From positions 558,001 to 622,000 of the forward strand of contig NZ_JBHRSK010000004.1 in the NCBI RefSeq assembly GCF_042643245.1: 64,000 nucleotides of DNA. The letters run 5' to 3'. How positions within the stretch are numbered: the stretch's first letter is position 1; every line of letters begins with the position of its first letter. The DNA comes from Acidimangrovimonas pyrenivorans. GTDB lineage: Bacteria > Pseudomonadota > Alphaproteobacteria > Rhodobacterales > Rhodobacteraceae. Of the stretch, positions 33,019 to 43,000 are shown one piece after another. The notes under the pieces were generated by a model that ran no database searches, was not told where the DNA came from, and was given only the letters and a program-made list of their open reading frames with translations. The position numbers and the translations under genes are program-made.

Positions 33019-33105
33019 ATGCTACGGCTCTCCGGCGCCACGCGGCACCGCCTTGAGCAGGCCGCCCTGGCCAGAGATGTCGACTTCCTGTCGCGACCCT
33101 GTTGA
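33019..33105 (+). pseudogene. DUF429-like C-terminal remnant
   Basis: In frame, this stretch encodes LSGATRHRLEQAALARDVDFL and then stops, matching the DUF429 protein's C-terminal region (the other copy reads LEQAALDKQVDFL). No complete gene precedes it; the upstream frame continues back into non-family sequence. It is best read as the displaced 3' end of a DUF429-type gene. Confidence 0.55.
33028..33066. repeat. 39-bp direct repeat, copy 2
   Basis: Perfect copy of 31288-31326. The 432-bp gap around it (32872-33304) otherwise holds only the DUF429-like remnant and sequence I could not assign; the minus strand of 32895-33203 has an open frame that may be a mobile-element scar, without recognisable motifs. 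Confidence 0.9.
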
Positions 33106-33304
33106 AAAACTTCGGCGACCTGGCCGCGTCTCGACTGGCCCTCAAGGCTTCGAAGCTGGTAGGCTGCCGGGAAGGCCTCATGCTGCTGGCCGCCCCCTGC
33201 CACCCTTTGCGCGAAGTCTTCACCGCTTGCGACGATACAGGATCATGACGCGCCGGAACCACGCCAAGGCCGATGACGGCTGGCTGATCGCTCGGGTCTC
33301 GTAG

Positions 33305-35068
33305 ATGGAACTCTTCGACCGGAGCTATCGGCGCAGCCTCGATCTGCTGGTTGAGGATCTCCTGGCGCGCCACGCCGCCGGCGACCGGCCCGGCCTGGTC
33401 GAGGCCTGGCTGTTCGAGGATGCCGGCGCCCGGCGCGCCGCCGAGTCCCGACTGGCGGCTGCGGGGATCAAGGCGCGGCTCCGAAGCGCCCTGAAGCCGC
33501 TCGTCTGCTGGGCGCTGGAAGACCTCGATCGCGAGGGGCTTCGCAGCCTCGACATCCATTACCCGCGCCATGCCGCGGCCCCGGAGCGGCGCTTCCTGCT
33601 CGAAGCCTGGCCGCTGGCGGAACTCCTGCCGGGGGTCGCCGTCCGGTTTCACCCCGCCCCCGTGATGGAGAGGCCGTCCTACGAGGTGATCCTCGGCCGC
33701 GGCGACGGGACCGCGGAATGGGTCAGCGTCGCCGCGCCGAACCGGTTGCACGAGGATACTGGCGGCGGGGTGAGCCTGTCGCCGACCGGCTGGCTGCGCA
33801 GCACCGACGCCAGCGGCCGGGTTCGGCAAGATCGCCGGCTGCAGACCGAGGTGGAAACCCTGTTCGCCGACGGGATCGCCGCCCTCGCCGCCCGTGAATG
33901 GGGCAGCGCGACGCCCTATTTCGAGCAGCTGTCGATCCGGGCCGATCTGCCCGCGGCCGAAACCCCGCTGGCACATGGCAGCGAGGTTCTCAGCCTGCAG
34001 GAGGCGCTGCACGAGGATTTCTACTTCTCCACTCTCGAGTTCCTGCAACGCCGGGCCGGCGTGACGCCGGGCGACCGCACCCATCGCCCCGGCCAGATCG
34101 TGCCCGCTATCCGGCAGGCGCCCGTGCCCCGGCTGACCATCACCCTGCAACCGCTCGACCGCGCCGACGCGGAGGACGCGGACGGCGCGCCCCAGCCGCT
34201 CGCCACGGCCGCGCGGGCGCTTCCCTTCACCCAGATCCTGACCGAGATCGACCGGATCGCCGGCACGCCTTTCGCGGCGAGCTCCCGCGCCGGGCGGCCG
34301 GTCGCCGGGCGCTACCGCAGGGGCACCGACCCGGCGGTGATCCTCAGCGCCGGGCAGCACGCCAACGAGACCTCCGGCGTCGTCGGCATCCTGCGGGCGG
34401 CACGCGAACTCGACCAGCGGCCGCAAAGCCATTTCGCGCTGATCCCGCTCAAGAACCCCGACGGCTACGCCCTCCACCGCCGGCTGGCGGCCGACAATCC
34501 CTTCCACATGCACCACGCCGCCCGCTACACCGCGATGGGCGACGACCTGATGGCGCGGCAGCAGGAGCCCCTGCTCGAACGCGCCGCGGTGGCCGAGGCG
34601 TGGCGCCTGTCGGGGGCGGAGCTGCATGTCAACCTGCACGGCTATCCCGCGCATGAATGGCTGCGGCCCTTCTCCGGCTACCTGCCGCGCGGCTTCGAGG
34701 CCTGGACGATCCCGAAGGGTTTTTTCCTCATCCTGCGTCACCGCGCCGACCGGCAGGCGCGGGCCGAGAGGCTGCTGGCCGGCGTGACCGAGCGCCTGGC
34801 GGCGATCCCGGACCTGATGGCGTTCAATCGCAAACAGCTCTCGGCCTTCGAGGCCTATGCCGGGCCGAGCGGGTTCCGGATGGTGAACGGCTTTCCCTGC
34901 CTCGTGTCCCCGGAGGCGGAGACGGCCGAAGGTCCGGCGATGACCCTGATCACCGAGTTTCCGGACGAAACCGTCGAAGGCCCGGCGTTCCGCTTCGCGC
35001 ATGACATGCAGACCGCCGCCGCGCTTGCCGCCTATGCGGCGCATCGGTCGGCGCTGGCGGGCGACTGA
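33305..35068 (+). CDS. M14-type zinc carboxypeptidase-like protein
   Basis: A 587-aa protein. The C-terminal half carries M14 metallocarboxypeptidase features: HANE (zinc ligands H352 and E355), the third histidine in NLHG (about H445), and a glutamate in LITEFPDE near residue 555 placed like the catalytic Glu. The N-terminal about 300 residues are not recognised and may bind substrate. No signal peptide is evident, so it is probably cytosolic. The start follows TAG directly and has a poor ribosome-binding site, so the N-terminus is uncertain. GC-rich, unlike the preceding gene. Confidence 0.7.
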   Translation: MELFDRSYRRSLDLLVEDLLARHAAGDRPGLVEAWLFEDAGARRAAESRLAAAGIKARLRSALKPLVCWALEDLDREGLRSLDIHYPRHAAAPERRFLLEAWPLAELLPGVAVRFHPAPVMERPSYEVILGRGDGTAEWVSVAAPNRLHEDTGGGVSLSPTGWLRSTDASGRVRQDRRLQTEVETLFADGIAALAAREWGSATPYFEQLSIRADLPAAETPLAHGSEVLSLQEALHEDFYFSTLEFLQRRAGVTPGDRTHRPGQIVPAIRQAPVPRLTITLQPLDRADAEDADGAPQPLATAARALPFTQILTEIDRIAGTPFAASSRAGRPVAGRYRRGTDPAVILSAGQHANETSGVVGILRAARELDQRPQSHFALIPLKNPDGYALHRRLAADNPFHMHHAARYTAMGDDLMARQQEPLLERAAVAEAWRLSGAELHVNLHGYPAHEWLRPFSGYLPRGFEAWTIPKGFFLILRHRADRQARAERLLAGVTERLAAIPDLMAFNRKQLSAFEAYAGPSGFRMVNGFPCLVSPEAETAEGPAMTLITEFPDETVEGPAFRFAHDMQTAAALAAYAAHRSALAGD

Positions 35069-35334
35069 GGCACAGGCTGAGGCCGAGAGAGCAATCGCAA
35101 TCAGACCGCAGCTCCGTTCGCCAACCGCCGGTCCTGCGTTTCGCCAAGTCCGCTCTTGTCCCGTCCCTGCCATTGGCGGGCCTCGCCGCGCGCAACTGCT
35201 CTCTCCGAGCTGACCATCGACGGGGCGCGCGCAGCGACATCCCGTTTCCGGCGCCGGCGGGATCTGCTGTCCGGTTGCGACGCGGCCCGGATGGCGTTCT
35301 ACTTCGCCGACAAGGACTCAAGGGCGGAAAAGCG

Positions 35335-36270
35335 ATGAGCGAAGACCCCTATGACGTGCTCGGCGTGGCGAAGACCGCCAGCGCGGCCGAAATCAAGAAG
35401 GCCTACCGCAAGATCGCCAAGGAAAGCCACCCGGACCTGCACCCCGGCGATGCCGCCGCCGAGGCGCGGTTCAAGGCGGCGGGCACGGCCTTCGAGCTTC
35501 TGAAGGATCCCGAGACGCGGGCCCGCTACGACCGCGGCGAGATCGACGCGAGCGGGCAGGAGCGCCCGCAGCGACGCCAGCGTTACTACCGCGACTTTGC
35601 CGAAGACGCGGGCAATCCCTATCGCCAGGGCCCGCGCTACGAAGGCTTCGGCGACGAGGCCGACATCTTTGCCGAGTTCCTGCGCCGCCAGGCCCGGCAG
35701 GGCGGTGGCGATTTCAGCAGCCACGCCTTCCGCGCACGCGGGGCGGACGCCCATTACGCACTCGAGGTGCCGTTCCTGACCGCCGCGACCGGCGGGGCGA
35801 TGCGGATCAGCCTGCCCGGCGGCGGCGATCTGGAAGTCAAGATCCCCAAGGGCGTCGCCGACGGCCAGACCCTGCGCCTGCGCGGCAAGGGCGGGCCGGG
35901 ACAGGGCGGCGGCGCGACCGGGGACGCCTATGTCACGCTCTCGGTCCGGCCGCATCCGGTGTTCAGGCGCGCGGGCGACGACATCGCGATGACCCTGCCG
36001 ATCACGCTGGACGAGGCGGTGCTGGGCGCCAAGGTCGAGGTGCCGACGATCGCCGGGCCGGTCAAGGTGACGGTCCCGAAGGGCGCGACCGGCGGCCAGG
36101 TTCTGCGCCTGCGCGGCCGGGGCATCGCGGCGCCGGGCCGCGCGGTGGGTGACCAACTGGTCGAGCTGAAGATCGCCATGCCACAAGAGGTCGACGACGA
36201 CCTTGCGCGGTTCATGGAGGAGTGGCGCAAGACGCATGGCTACGATCCGCGCAAGGGGGGGAAGGCATGA
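35335..36270 (+). CDS. cbpA: DnaJ-family co-chaperone CbpA
   Basis: A 311-aa J-domain protein: HPD motif in KESHPDLHP (about residues 32-34), a linker, then two beta-rich client-binding domains (ALEVPFLTAATGG onward and ITLDEAVLGAKVEVPT). It lacks the zinc-finger repeats of true DnaJ, as expected for CbpA. It stimulates DnaK. A longer upstream frame exists, but the ATG at 35335 gives the standard N-terminus. It overlaps cbpM by ATGA, the known pairing of co-chaperone and modulator. Confidence 0.9.
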   Translation: MSEDPYDVLGVAKTASAAEIKKAYRKIAKESHPDLHPGDAAAEARFKAAGTAFELLKDPETRARYDRGEIDASGQERPQRRQRYYRDFAEDAGNPYRQGPRYEGFGDEADIFAEFLRRQARQGGGDFSSHAFRARGADAHYALEVPFLTAATGGAMRISLPGGGDLEVKIPKGVADGQTLRLRGKGGPGQGGGATGDAYVTLSVRPHPVFRRAGDDIAMTLPITLDEAVLGAKVEVPTIAGPVKVTVPKGATGGQVLRLRGRGIAAPGRAVGDQLVELKIAMPQEVDDDLARFMEEWRKTHGYDPRKGGKA

Positions 36271-36605
36271 CCGAGAGAACCGGCTTCCTGTCCGAAGAGG
36301 AAATGCTGGCCGCCGTTGCCCGCCTCGACCGCCCCCGCCTTGCCCGCTTCGTCCGGGCCGAGGTGATCCGCCCCGCGGAGGCCGGCGGCGGGCGCATGGT
36401 CTACCGGCAGCTGGACATCGCGCGGATGGAGCTTCTGTGCGATCTCTGCGACGATTTCGATCTCGACGACACGGCCCTGGCGGTCGTCATGGACCTGGTC
36501 GATCAGCTTCACGGCACCCGCGGCGACCTCGTCGCGCTGATGCGGGCCCTGGCGGAAGAACCGCAGGAGGTACGGGCGCGGGTGATGGCGCGGCTCACGC
36601 GCTGA
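36267..36605 (+). CDS. cbpM: Chaperone modulator CbpM-like
   Basis: A 112-aa helical protein with a MerR-like first half (SEEEMLAAVARLDRPRLARFV) and an acidic helix DLCDDFDLDDTALAVVMDLVDQL, the pattern of CbpM, which binds the CbpA J-domain and blocks DnaK stimulation. Translation is coupled to cbpA (ATGA), which fixes the start at 36267. Confidence 0.85.
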   Translation: MTERTGFLSEEEMLAAVARLDRPRLARFVRAEVIRPAEAGGGRMVYRQLDIARMELLCDLCDDFDLDDTALAVVMDLVDQLHGTRGDLVALMRALAEEPQEVRARVMARLTR

Positions 36606-36762
36606 GCCGGGCGCCGCCGCTGCCTTGGGGATGTTCCGCCGATGCCCGCCGCGCGCCTGACCTGCTGACGACGGCGGCTCCGCCGGCAACCGGCGACGCC
36701 GTTTCGGACAGGCCCTGAAGATGCTATGCTGGCCGTGCATCGGATCTTGAGGGGAGGAAAGA

Positions 36763-37074
36763 ATGCAGCCCGAACTCGCGACCCGCCGGCGCCTGCTGCG
36801 CCTGACCTTTCAGCGTTACATCGAGGCAGACAGGGAGTGGCGGGAGGCCCTGCTCGAAATGAAGAGCTGGTTCCCGAAATTCGCCGCGCCCCATGGCGGC
36901 GCGATCGGCAACCCGGGATCGCGCGTGCGCAGGGTCTATGACGCCCGGGCACGCGCGCTGCTTCAATTCGAAGCCGCGCAGGCGAAATTCGAAACGGCGA
37001 AGCGGAGGCTGGCCGAGCGCGAACGTCACAACGCGACATGCGTGCTCGCGATTGCCCGCCTCGAAGCTCCCTGA
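36763..37074 (+). CDS. Hypothetical 103-aa helical protein
   Basis: Not recognised. The protein is basic and predicted largely helical, with a likely coiled coil from about residue 55 to 95 (RARALLQFEAAQAKFETAK). The ATG has a strong ribosome-binding site (GGGGAGGAAAGA), and TATGCT near 36725 could be a -10 box. It stands alone between cbpM and the phosphatase gene. The RBS and codon pattern support a real gene; function is open. Confidence 0.6.
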   Translation: MQPELATRRRLLRLTFQRYIEADREWREALLEMKSWFPKFAAPHGGAIGNPGSRVRRVYDARARALLQFEAAQAKFETAKRRLAERERHNATCVLAIARLEAP

Positions 37075-37219
37075 GGCGCTTGTTGGCGCCCTGCCCGGCG
37101 ATCCGATGAGGTAAACGGCGGCGGGACGGAACAGCCGCGGCAAGTCGGTGGCGCCCGGATCGGGCGGGCAAGCGGCCCGACCGGTTCTCCGGCCCGACTT
37201 CACAAGTGAGAGCGCCAGG

Positions 37220-37555
37220 ATGCTGGTCCTTTTCGTTTGCACCGCCAATCGGCTCAGGAGCCCGACCGCGGCGGCTCTGTTTCGCGACTGGCCGGGCATC
37301 GAGGCCCTCTCCGCCGGAACCGATCCCGCAGCGCCGAGGCCGCTGACCAGGGAGCTCGTGGCCAGAGCCGACGTGATCTTCGCCATGGAAGCGCATCACC
37401 GCGAGCGGATTCGCAGGAAGTTCAAGAACCGCCCGCCCGATGACCGGATCATCACGCTGCACATCCCCGACGCGTTCGAGCGCGACCAGCCGGAACTGAT
37501 CGTCCTGTTGGAGCAAAGGGTCACGCCGCGGCTGAGATCGCTACTGCGCGTGTGA
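37220..37555 (+). CDS. Low-molecular-weight protein tyrosine phosphatase-like protein
   Basis: A 111-aa protein whose N-terminus holds the phosphate-binding loop CTANRLRS (C7 nucleophile, R13), followed by ALSAGTDP and ADVIFAMEAHHRERI. Near the C-terminus DAFERD could supply the general acid Asp. It is shorter than classical LMW-PTPs (about 150 aa) but matches a compact family. The start at 37220 places the loop at the usual distance from the N-terminus. Substrate unknown. Confidence 0.78.
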   Translation: MLVLFVCTANRLRSPTAAALFRDWPGIEALSAGTDPAAPRPLTRELVARADVIFAMEAHHRERIRRKFKNRPPDDRIITLHIPDAFERDQPELIVLLEQRVTPRLRSLLRV

Positions 37556-37600
37556 GCGGCCCGGGCTTCTCGGGCCTCGGGCTTGGGCTCGGTTTCCCGG

Positions 37601-37649
37601 CACCAATCCTCTTGGTGATCAGGCCCCGGGTGGGTAACCTGTTCACCAA
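37601..37649. repeat. Nested inverted repeats with alternative pairing
   Basis: TTGGTGATCAGG (37612-37623) pairs with CCTGTTCACCAA (37638-37649) with one mismatch. TTGGTG can instead pair with the upstream CACCAA (37601-37606). The two hairpins exclude each other. The element lies in the gap before the 242-aa gene and could be a terminator/antiterminator or a mobile-element end. Confidence 0.5.
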
Positions 37650-37681
37650 GGCATTTTGACACGACTATTTGGCTGCACCGC

Positions 37682-38410
37682 ATGATCCAGTTTTCCGAAG
37701 AATACCCGTCAGCGTTCATCCTGCCGCCGCCGATCCCCGCAAGCTGGGCGGCCCTCGACCCCGAAACGGCCGCGCTGCTCGTTCAGCGCCTGTCCGAGAC
37801 CGCCGATTGTCTTCCGGCCGAGGCGGTGGCCGAGGCCCTGCGCCTTGCCCCGCTCGATTTCTTTCCCGGCTGGGTTCTCTGCGACCTGCAGGCGGCCATG
37901 GCAGACCCGGCAGTCGGCAAGCCGCCGCGGGCGCTTTACAGCCTGCTCTATGGCCCGGACGGCTTCACCTCGCTCGATGGCAATTCCGCGGCGATCCATG
38001 AACATATCGCATTGCACGGGCTCGATCTGTCCTCCGAGGCGCAGCAGGCGGGCTACCTGCGCTTCTTCTGCCAGTTCGTCCGCGGTCCCCAGGGCCCCTT
38101 CGCTACCGTCGATGACCTCTCGCGGCTGCGCGTGAGCGAAGAGGCGCCCGGACAGCGTGCCCGGCTCACCGAGGCGTTCCAGCCGCTGCAACTCGTTGCG
38201 ACCGAGGCAGATGCCGCCGTGTCCGACGCTGTCGCGACCGTGCATTACGCCGACACGCTGTTCTTCGCCCGCTTCCGGATCATGGCGGATGGCAGGGTCG
38301 AGATGCTCGACGACGAACCGCGGGCGGAAGACGTCGCGGCCGAGCCGAGGGTGCTCTACGTCGACAATCACCGCTTCCCCGACCTGCCCATGACGGAGAC
38401 CGTGGAATGA
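37682..38410 (+). CDS. Unknown protein with VRG...DDEP domain, coupled to TraG-like ATPase
   Basis: A 242-aa soluble protein that I do not recognise. Residues about 105-215 contain IHEH, YLRFFCQFVRGPQGPF (125-140), VHYADTLFFARF (187-198) and DGRVEMLDDEP (203-213). The same ordered pattern occurs in the 342-aa protein at 45680-46708, so this is a shared domain. An earlier PLDFFPGW (57-64) also has a counterpart there. The gene ends in an ATGA overlap with the TraG/VirD4-like gene, so the two products are made together and probably interact. Confidence 0.65.
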   Translation: MIQFSEEYPSAFILPPPIPASWAALDPETAALLVQRLSETADCLPAEAVAEALRLAPLDFFPGWVLCDLQAAMADPAVGKPPRALYSLLYGPDGFTSLDGNSAAIHEHIALHGLDLSSEAQQAGYLRFFCQFVRGPQGPFATVDDLSRLRVSEEAPGQRARLTEAFQPLQLVATEADAAVSDAVATVHYADTLFFARFRIMADGRVEMLDDEPRAEDVAAEPRVLYVDNHRFPDLPMTETVE

Positions 38411-39990
38411 ACCGCACGCTCCCCTTCCCGGATACCCGTCCGCTGGCGGCGCAGAGCGCCCTGTCGCTGCCGCCCGAAGTCGAGCGGCCCGGGCTGCTTG
38501 TCGGCTGGTCGCTGGAAGAGTCGCACCGCAAGACACCGGTCGGCTTCAGCTTTGGCGACGCGCTGCGCAGCCCGGAGACCGGCTTCGTCGACCCGATCCT
38601 GATGGAGGCCGAGGGCCACCTGATGACGATCGCGCCGACCGGGGCGGGCAAGGGCGTCGGCTGCATCATCCCGGCGCTGCTGCGTCACGAGGGGCCGGCC
38701 ATCGTCATCGACCCGAAGGGCGAGAACGCGATGGTGACGGCCCGGCATCGGCGCGAGATGGGGCAGGAGGTGATCGTGCTCGACCCGATGGGCGTCACCG
38801 ATCTTCCCGGCGCGACGCTCAACCCGCTCGACCTGATCGAGCCCCGCAGCCCCACCGGGGTCGACGATGCGGCGGTCGTCGTCCAGGCGCTGTTGCCCGA
38901 CGACCTGGGCGACATGCGCAACCGCTTCTGGGTCAGCCGGGCCCGGCAGCTTCTGCTCGCGGCCGTCCTGCATGTCGTCACCGACCTGCCCGAAGAGAAG
39001 CGCAGCCTGGCCACGGTCCGCGCCCTGATGGGCTCCGTCGCGGGCGCGCCGCAGGAGGTGCAGCGCATCTTCCGCAAGTCCCGCCACCCGGAGGTCCGGG
39101 CGATCGCCGGCAATCTCTCGATCGCGGCGGCGGAAACGCTCGGCGGCATCATCTCCTTCGCCCAGGACGGCATCGACTTCCTGCGCGGGCCCAGGCTCCA
39201 GGACGCGGTCAGCGCCACCTCGTTCGATCTGGACAAGATCACCCGCGGCGATCCGGTCACGCTCTACCTCGTGCTGCCGCCGCACATGCTGTCGAGCCAC
39301 GGGCGCTTTCTGCGGCTGTGGATCAGCAGCCTGGTGACGCTCGTGATGCGCCGGCGCCGGCGGCCCAGGCAATCCACCCTCTTCATCCTCGACGAGGCCG
39401 CGCAACTGGGCACCCTGAACGAGTTGCGGACCGCCATCACCCTGCTGCGCGGCTATGGCCTGCAGACCTGGAGTTTCTGGCAGGACCTGAGCCAGCTGCA
39501 ACTGCTCTATCCGCACGACTGGCAGACGATGATCAACAACTGCGCCGTGCTGCAGGCCTTCGGGCCGAACACGCAGCAGGCCGCGGGCGAGATGGCACGG
39601 CTGCTCGGCTTCCTGTCGGCCTCGGAATTCCTGGCCCTGGAGGCGGACGAGATGCTCTTGCAGATCGCCGGCGACGAGGCGGTGATCGCGATGCTGCCGA
39701 ACTACCTGCGCGATCCCGCCTTCGCGGGCAAGTTCGACGAGAACCCGCTCTTCGACGACGACCGCGACCCGGTTCCCGAGCGCGAGATCGACCGCACCTA
39801 CCTGCGCCCCGCGCGCAAGGTCCGGAAGACCAAGCCCGAGGCGGCGGCCGGGGAATGCGGGCCCAAGCAGCGCAATCCGGTCGACGAGGTGCTCTCGAAG
39901 ATGATCCGGGACAAGCTCGACGAACGTCTCGCGGAGCAGGCCGGGCGGTCGGCGGAAGCCGGCAGGGATACCGAGGAAGGCCCGCCGTGA
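38407..39990 (+). CDS. VirD4/TraG-like ATPase without membrane domain
   Basis: A 527-aa protein of the type IV coupling-protein ATPase family: Walker A APTGAGKG (residues 76-83), AIVIDPKGENAMVTA, Walker B LFILDE (325-330), then AAQLG and an arginine/glutamine-rich sensor region (LQTWSFWQDLSQLQ). The two N-terminal transmembrane helices of VirD4/TraG are absent. There is no relaxase and no other type IV secretion gene in the window. It is translationally coupled to the 242-aa gene. The role could be DNA or protein handling other than conjugation. Confidence 0.8.
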   Translation: MNRTLPFPDTRPLAAQSALSLPPEVERPGLLVGWSLEESHRKTPVGFSFGDALRSPETGFVDPILMEAEGHLMTIAPTGAGKGVGCIIPALLRHEGPAIVIDPKGENAMVTARHRREMGQEVIVLDPMGVTDLPGATLNPLDLIEPRSPTGVDDAAVVVQALLPDDLGDMRNRFWVSRARQLLLAAVLHVVTDLPEEKRSLATVRALMGSVAGAPQEVQRIFRKSRHPEVRAIAGNLSIAAAETLGGIISFAQDGIDFLRGPRLQDAVSATSFDLDKITRGDPVTLYLVLPPHMLSSHGRFLRLWISSLVTLVMRRRRRPRQSTLFILDEAAQLGTLNELRTAITLLRGYGLQTWSFWQDLSQLQLLYPHDWQTMINNCAVLQAFGPNTQQAAGEMARLLGFLSASEFLALEADEMLLQIAGDEAVIAMLPNYLRDPAFAGKFDENPLFDDDRDPVPEREIDRTYLRPARKVRKTKPEAAAGECGPKQRNPVDEVLSKMIRDKLDERLAEQAGRSAEAGRDTEEGPP

Positions 39991-40063
39991 GCGGCGCAAT
40001 CCTGGCATCGGACTCGCGCCGTGACTGGCGCCGACCTGCCCCCTTCGCGTCCGAACCTGCGCG

Positions 40064-43000
40064 TCAGCTCTGGTCGGGGCTCACGCCGCAAAAGTCGAAT
40101 ACCCGGTCGTAGAACGCAAGCCGCTCGGGTCCGTTTCTTTCGACGTCGAGGTCACGGTGACGCAGGGCCCGGGCGCGCAGGTTCTCCGCATCAGCTCCGG
40201 CGCCGCCACAATGCAACAGCAGCGCGCAGGCCTGGGCGATGGGTTCGCAGGCGGCAAGTTCGATCTGGCGGATGAAGGGATCGCGCTCTTCCCCGCCGGC
40301 GCAGTCATAATCGTCGAACGAGACCTCGATCACCTCGCGCAGGGCGGTTTCGGCCTTGTCGGCATCGCCCGAGCGACCGCGCCGCAACAAGGTTTCGGCA
40401 TAGAGCAGCCGGAGGTTGGCGCGTTCGAGGCGATAGGGGCTGGGGAATTCGTCGCCGCGAAAGACCCCGAGGCTCTCCCACGGCATCTTCAGCGCCTCGG
40501 CAAAACGCAGATCGCCGTAGGGAACGGCGCTCTGGGCCATCGCCCCGTCATAGGCGTCGAGGAGGAGATCGGGCACAGTCACCGGGTCACGCCCGGTCAG
40601 GAGATGGATCAACTCGCGGCGCATCTCGAGAATGGCCTGCATGCGCCGGATCCGGGGGCTGCGCCGGCCATCGTCGGTGCTGTCGAGAAGGGCCGCGATA
40701 TCGGCCAGGGCCGCCTCCGGTTCGCCGCAGGCCAACGCCACCTCGCTCAACTCGTCGCCAAGCCGCCAGTCAGTGCTTTTCGCCGCCCCGATGAGCCCGG
40801 TTTGCAGCAGCTGGTGACTCCGCCAGCAAGCTTCGCTCTGCCGGGCCTGGTCCAGCCGCCCCATCTTGGCCTGCGTCGCGGTGCGCCAGCCATACTCGAT
40901 CAGGGGATAGTCATAGATCGGCGGCCAGCCGGCATCCTCCGCGGCGCGGGCCTCGAACCACCGATCCATCATCTGGCAGGCGTCGCGATAGTCCCCGCGC
41001 TGGAGACGCAGGCTGACGCGCCACCATTCGTATTGATGGACCGCATCGGCGCCCGACTTCTCGCGCGCGAAGGTTTCGAAGGCCTCGACGTCCTTGTCGC
41101 GGATCGGGCGCCCGAGCTTGTCGCTGGTGACGATGATCGAGCGGCTGAAATTGCGGATCCGCGGATCGTCATCATTCTGCGGACCGGCGCGACGCAGCTG
41201 TTGCAGTCCGATCCGCGCCGCGATGTTGGCGATCCGATCCGCGCCAAGCTCCTCGGCGAGGGTAACGATATCGTCGCAGAGATTGGCCAGAAACTGCGCC
41301 GCCTCTGACTGGTCGGAGCCGGGGCGGAGGCCACGCGCATAGCTCTCGACCTGAGCCCAGAGGGTTTCGAGGCGATCGAGGAGGTGGGGAAAGCTCTCCG
41401 AGTATCCCGCGACCAGGGTCTCGAGGTAGTTCGCCCGGAGAGCGGCGAGTTCGCGCAGCCGGCGGCTGCCGGGGTCGGCGGCGGCGGCGGCGCGCTGCGC
41501 CCCCCGGGAGACTTCAGACGCCCGCTCCGCGAGCGTCCGGCCCTCTGTGTCGGAGAACGGATGCGCCACAGCCAGCGGCCCCATGTCGAGGGCGCGCAGG
41601 GTCAATCGCGCATGGGCGATCGTGCCGACATAGGCAGACCATTGCTCGACCTGCGGCAAGTAGCCGACGTCCCCGGCCCCCTCCCCGTCTGGCGCTTCGG
41701 GCGCGATCCGCATCAGTTTCTCGAAGGCGCTGTCGATGCAGTGCCGCGCCTGGCGCGCAATCCGCTCCCGCGGATCGGCGGTGGCCTGCGCGATCCGCAC
41801 CATCGCGATGCCCGGCGCGACGTCGCGCAGGAAGTCGAAGCTATTCACGTTCGTCAGTTGATCCGGCGCGTCGGGGGTGAAGGGGCTCTCCAGAGTGGTC
41901 GCGAGCTGTTCCAGCAGATCGTCGAATTCGGCCGCGCCCGGCCCTTCCCGCAGGGCCAGCTTGAAAGCGGCCAGGTTCTGGGCGAGGCGAGCCGCCTCGC
42001 ATTGGCCCCCGGGCATCGGGGCCCTGAGCGCCTTCAGCACCTCTTTCGCCTCTGTCACCTGTTCGCCCAGTTCGTCGAAATGCTGCCGCCAGGCCGCGCC
42101 GGCCTCCGCCCGCCTGTCGCCGCCGAAGGGCAGCTCGATCGCTTGCCGGGTCATCGCCTTGGCAGCGCCGCGAAGCTTGCTCACGACTATTTCGGGCGCC
42201 CGCGATTCAGGCTCGGCGACATCGCCCCTCGGCGTCATCGGCTCTGGCGGTTCCCCGAACTCGAACAGCCCTTCCCCGAGGTCGATGGGCAGGATGCCGA
42301 GATGCAGCTCGGCGGCGAGTTTCCGTATCGCCTGCCGTGAGCGCCCGGCCCGATCAGGGACGTCGCCCCCTGCCTGCTCCTCGAACAGCTGCGACAGCCG
42401 CTGTCCGATCTCGAGCCGGCACAGCGCCCGCGGACCGATCTGCATCTTGTCGAGTTCATCCAGGGCATCCTCGAGGTCCCTGGTCCGGTCCCCGGCAGTT
42501 GCGCTGGCATCCGTTTTCGACCGCCAGGCCTCCTTTTGGGGATCGAAAAGCCTCGCGCCGGAATTCGCCGCCGGCCGGCGGGCGTGGCTTGCCTCACCGA
42601 GCCACGCGGAGAGCGCATCCCCATCGGAGAGGACCTCCTTCAGGGCGTCGACGATCTTCGCGGCGATGACAAGCGCCGGTTTCGGGCCTTCCGATGCGCT
42701 TTCGGCGGCGATGTCGAAGCTGCGCACGACCGACCAGTCCTTGAAGAGCGCTTCCTTGTCTGAGTCCGCGTCGCGGTAGAGCTTCCCCTCCGGGGCATCG
42801 GGCACAAGCGCGTTCAGGAATTTGAAGAAGGCCGCCTTGTAGTCGCCGAGGGCCTCGGCGTAGGCCTTGCCGGAGGCCTTGGCGCCGTCCTCACCCGGCT
42901 GGTTCTCGGGGTTGTCGCGGGCGAAGATCAGGCTGTCATCGCGCTGCAATTCCTCGAAGAAGGGCAGTTCGTGAAACAGTGGATCGCGCGCGCCCTTGCC

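Noticed and set aside
32895..33203. Minus-strand frame as a transposase remnant
   Set aside because: Position between the repeat and the peptidase gene is suggestive, but no transposase motif or inverted terminal repeats could be identified.
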